NCBI GenBank assembly: GCA_018340805.1
Contig: JACMZG010001914.1
Location: 18,567,885-18,631,884, forward strand
Direction of reading: 5' to 3'
Length of the DNA: 64,000 nucleotides
DNA from: Microvelia longipes
Taxonomy: Eukaryota > Arthropoda > Insecta > Hemiptera > Veliidae
The notes under the pieces were generated by a model. The model had not been told where the DNA came from. It did no database searches and was given only the letters and a program-made list of their open reading frames with translations. Position 1 is the first letter of the stretch. The number at the start of each line of letters is the position of its first letter. Shown here piece by piece: positions 63,894 through 64,000 of the stretch. The position numbers were made by a program, and so were the translations under genes.

Positions 63894-64000
63894 TATTTCA
63901 TCCGAATTTATATAAGCATCATTTTTTGGATGAAAATTAGCTAAAAGCTAAGTTCAACATGCCCAGTATTACTCAATAGTAATTAGTCCAAGGATACTAG

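Overview
The window is AT-rich animal DNA with long introns, dense simple repeats and many small transposon remnants. The one large gene is an ARHGAP18/28/40 (Drosophila conundrum) homologue, and the repeats include insect-style MITEs and non-LTR fragments. An arthropod, most likely an insect, is the best guess. A hemipteran is possible but cannot be shown from this sequence. A 10-N gap at 47616-47625 shows this is a draft scaffold.

Layout: from 269 to 36363 the minus strand carries 14 coding exons of a RhoGAP gene. They join in phase into one 738-residue protein, with noncoding 5' exon(s) and the 3' end of the mRNA probably outside what can be recognised. Intron 2 (17002-22476) hosts an intact, intronless, diverged citrate synthase gene on the plus strand (19702-21099), which looks like a nested retrogene. 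Introns also hold dead non-LTR retrotransposon pieces (11411-11690, 12420-12593, 18266-18565, perhaps 23700-23830).

From 36.4 kb to 64 kb no convincing host gene is seen. This part is made of repeats, satellites and low-complexity DNA, plus a hAT transposase remnant near 42.1 kb.

Repeat architecture: (1) A long family (about 0.8 kb when complete, at least 15 copies or fragments) carries a segment clearly related to the 3' half of 5S rRNA, including its internal pol III promoter boxes. It ends in a T-run on one side and in a terminal hairpin on the other. (2) A roughly 315-bp MITE family has TIRs beginning CATAGAG and 8-bp target duplications (hAT type), visible at several copies. (3) Three different TIR elements sit in TA dinucleotides (Tc1/mariner-like). 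(4) Three large near-perfect foldbacks lie at 1128-1574, 3150-3575 and 45728-46212. (5) There are many tandem arrays. The 5S-bearing family and its odd structure are the best candidates for something undescribed.
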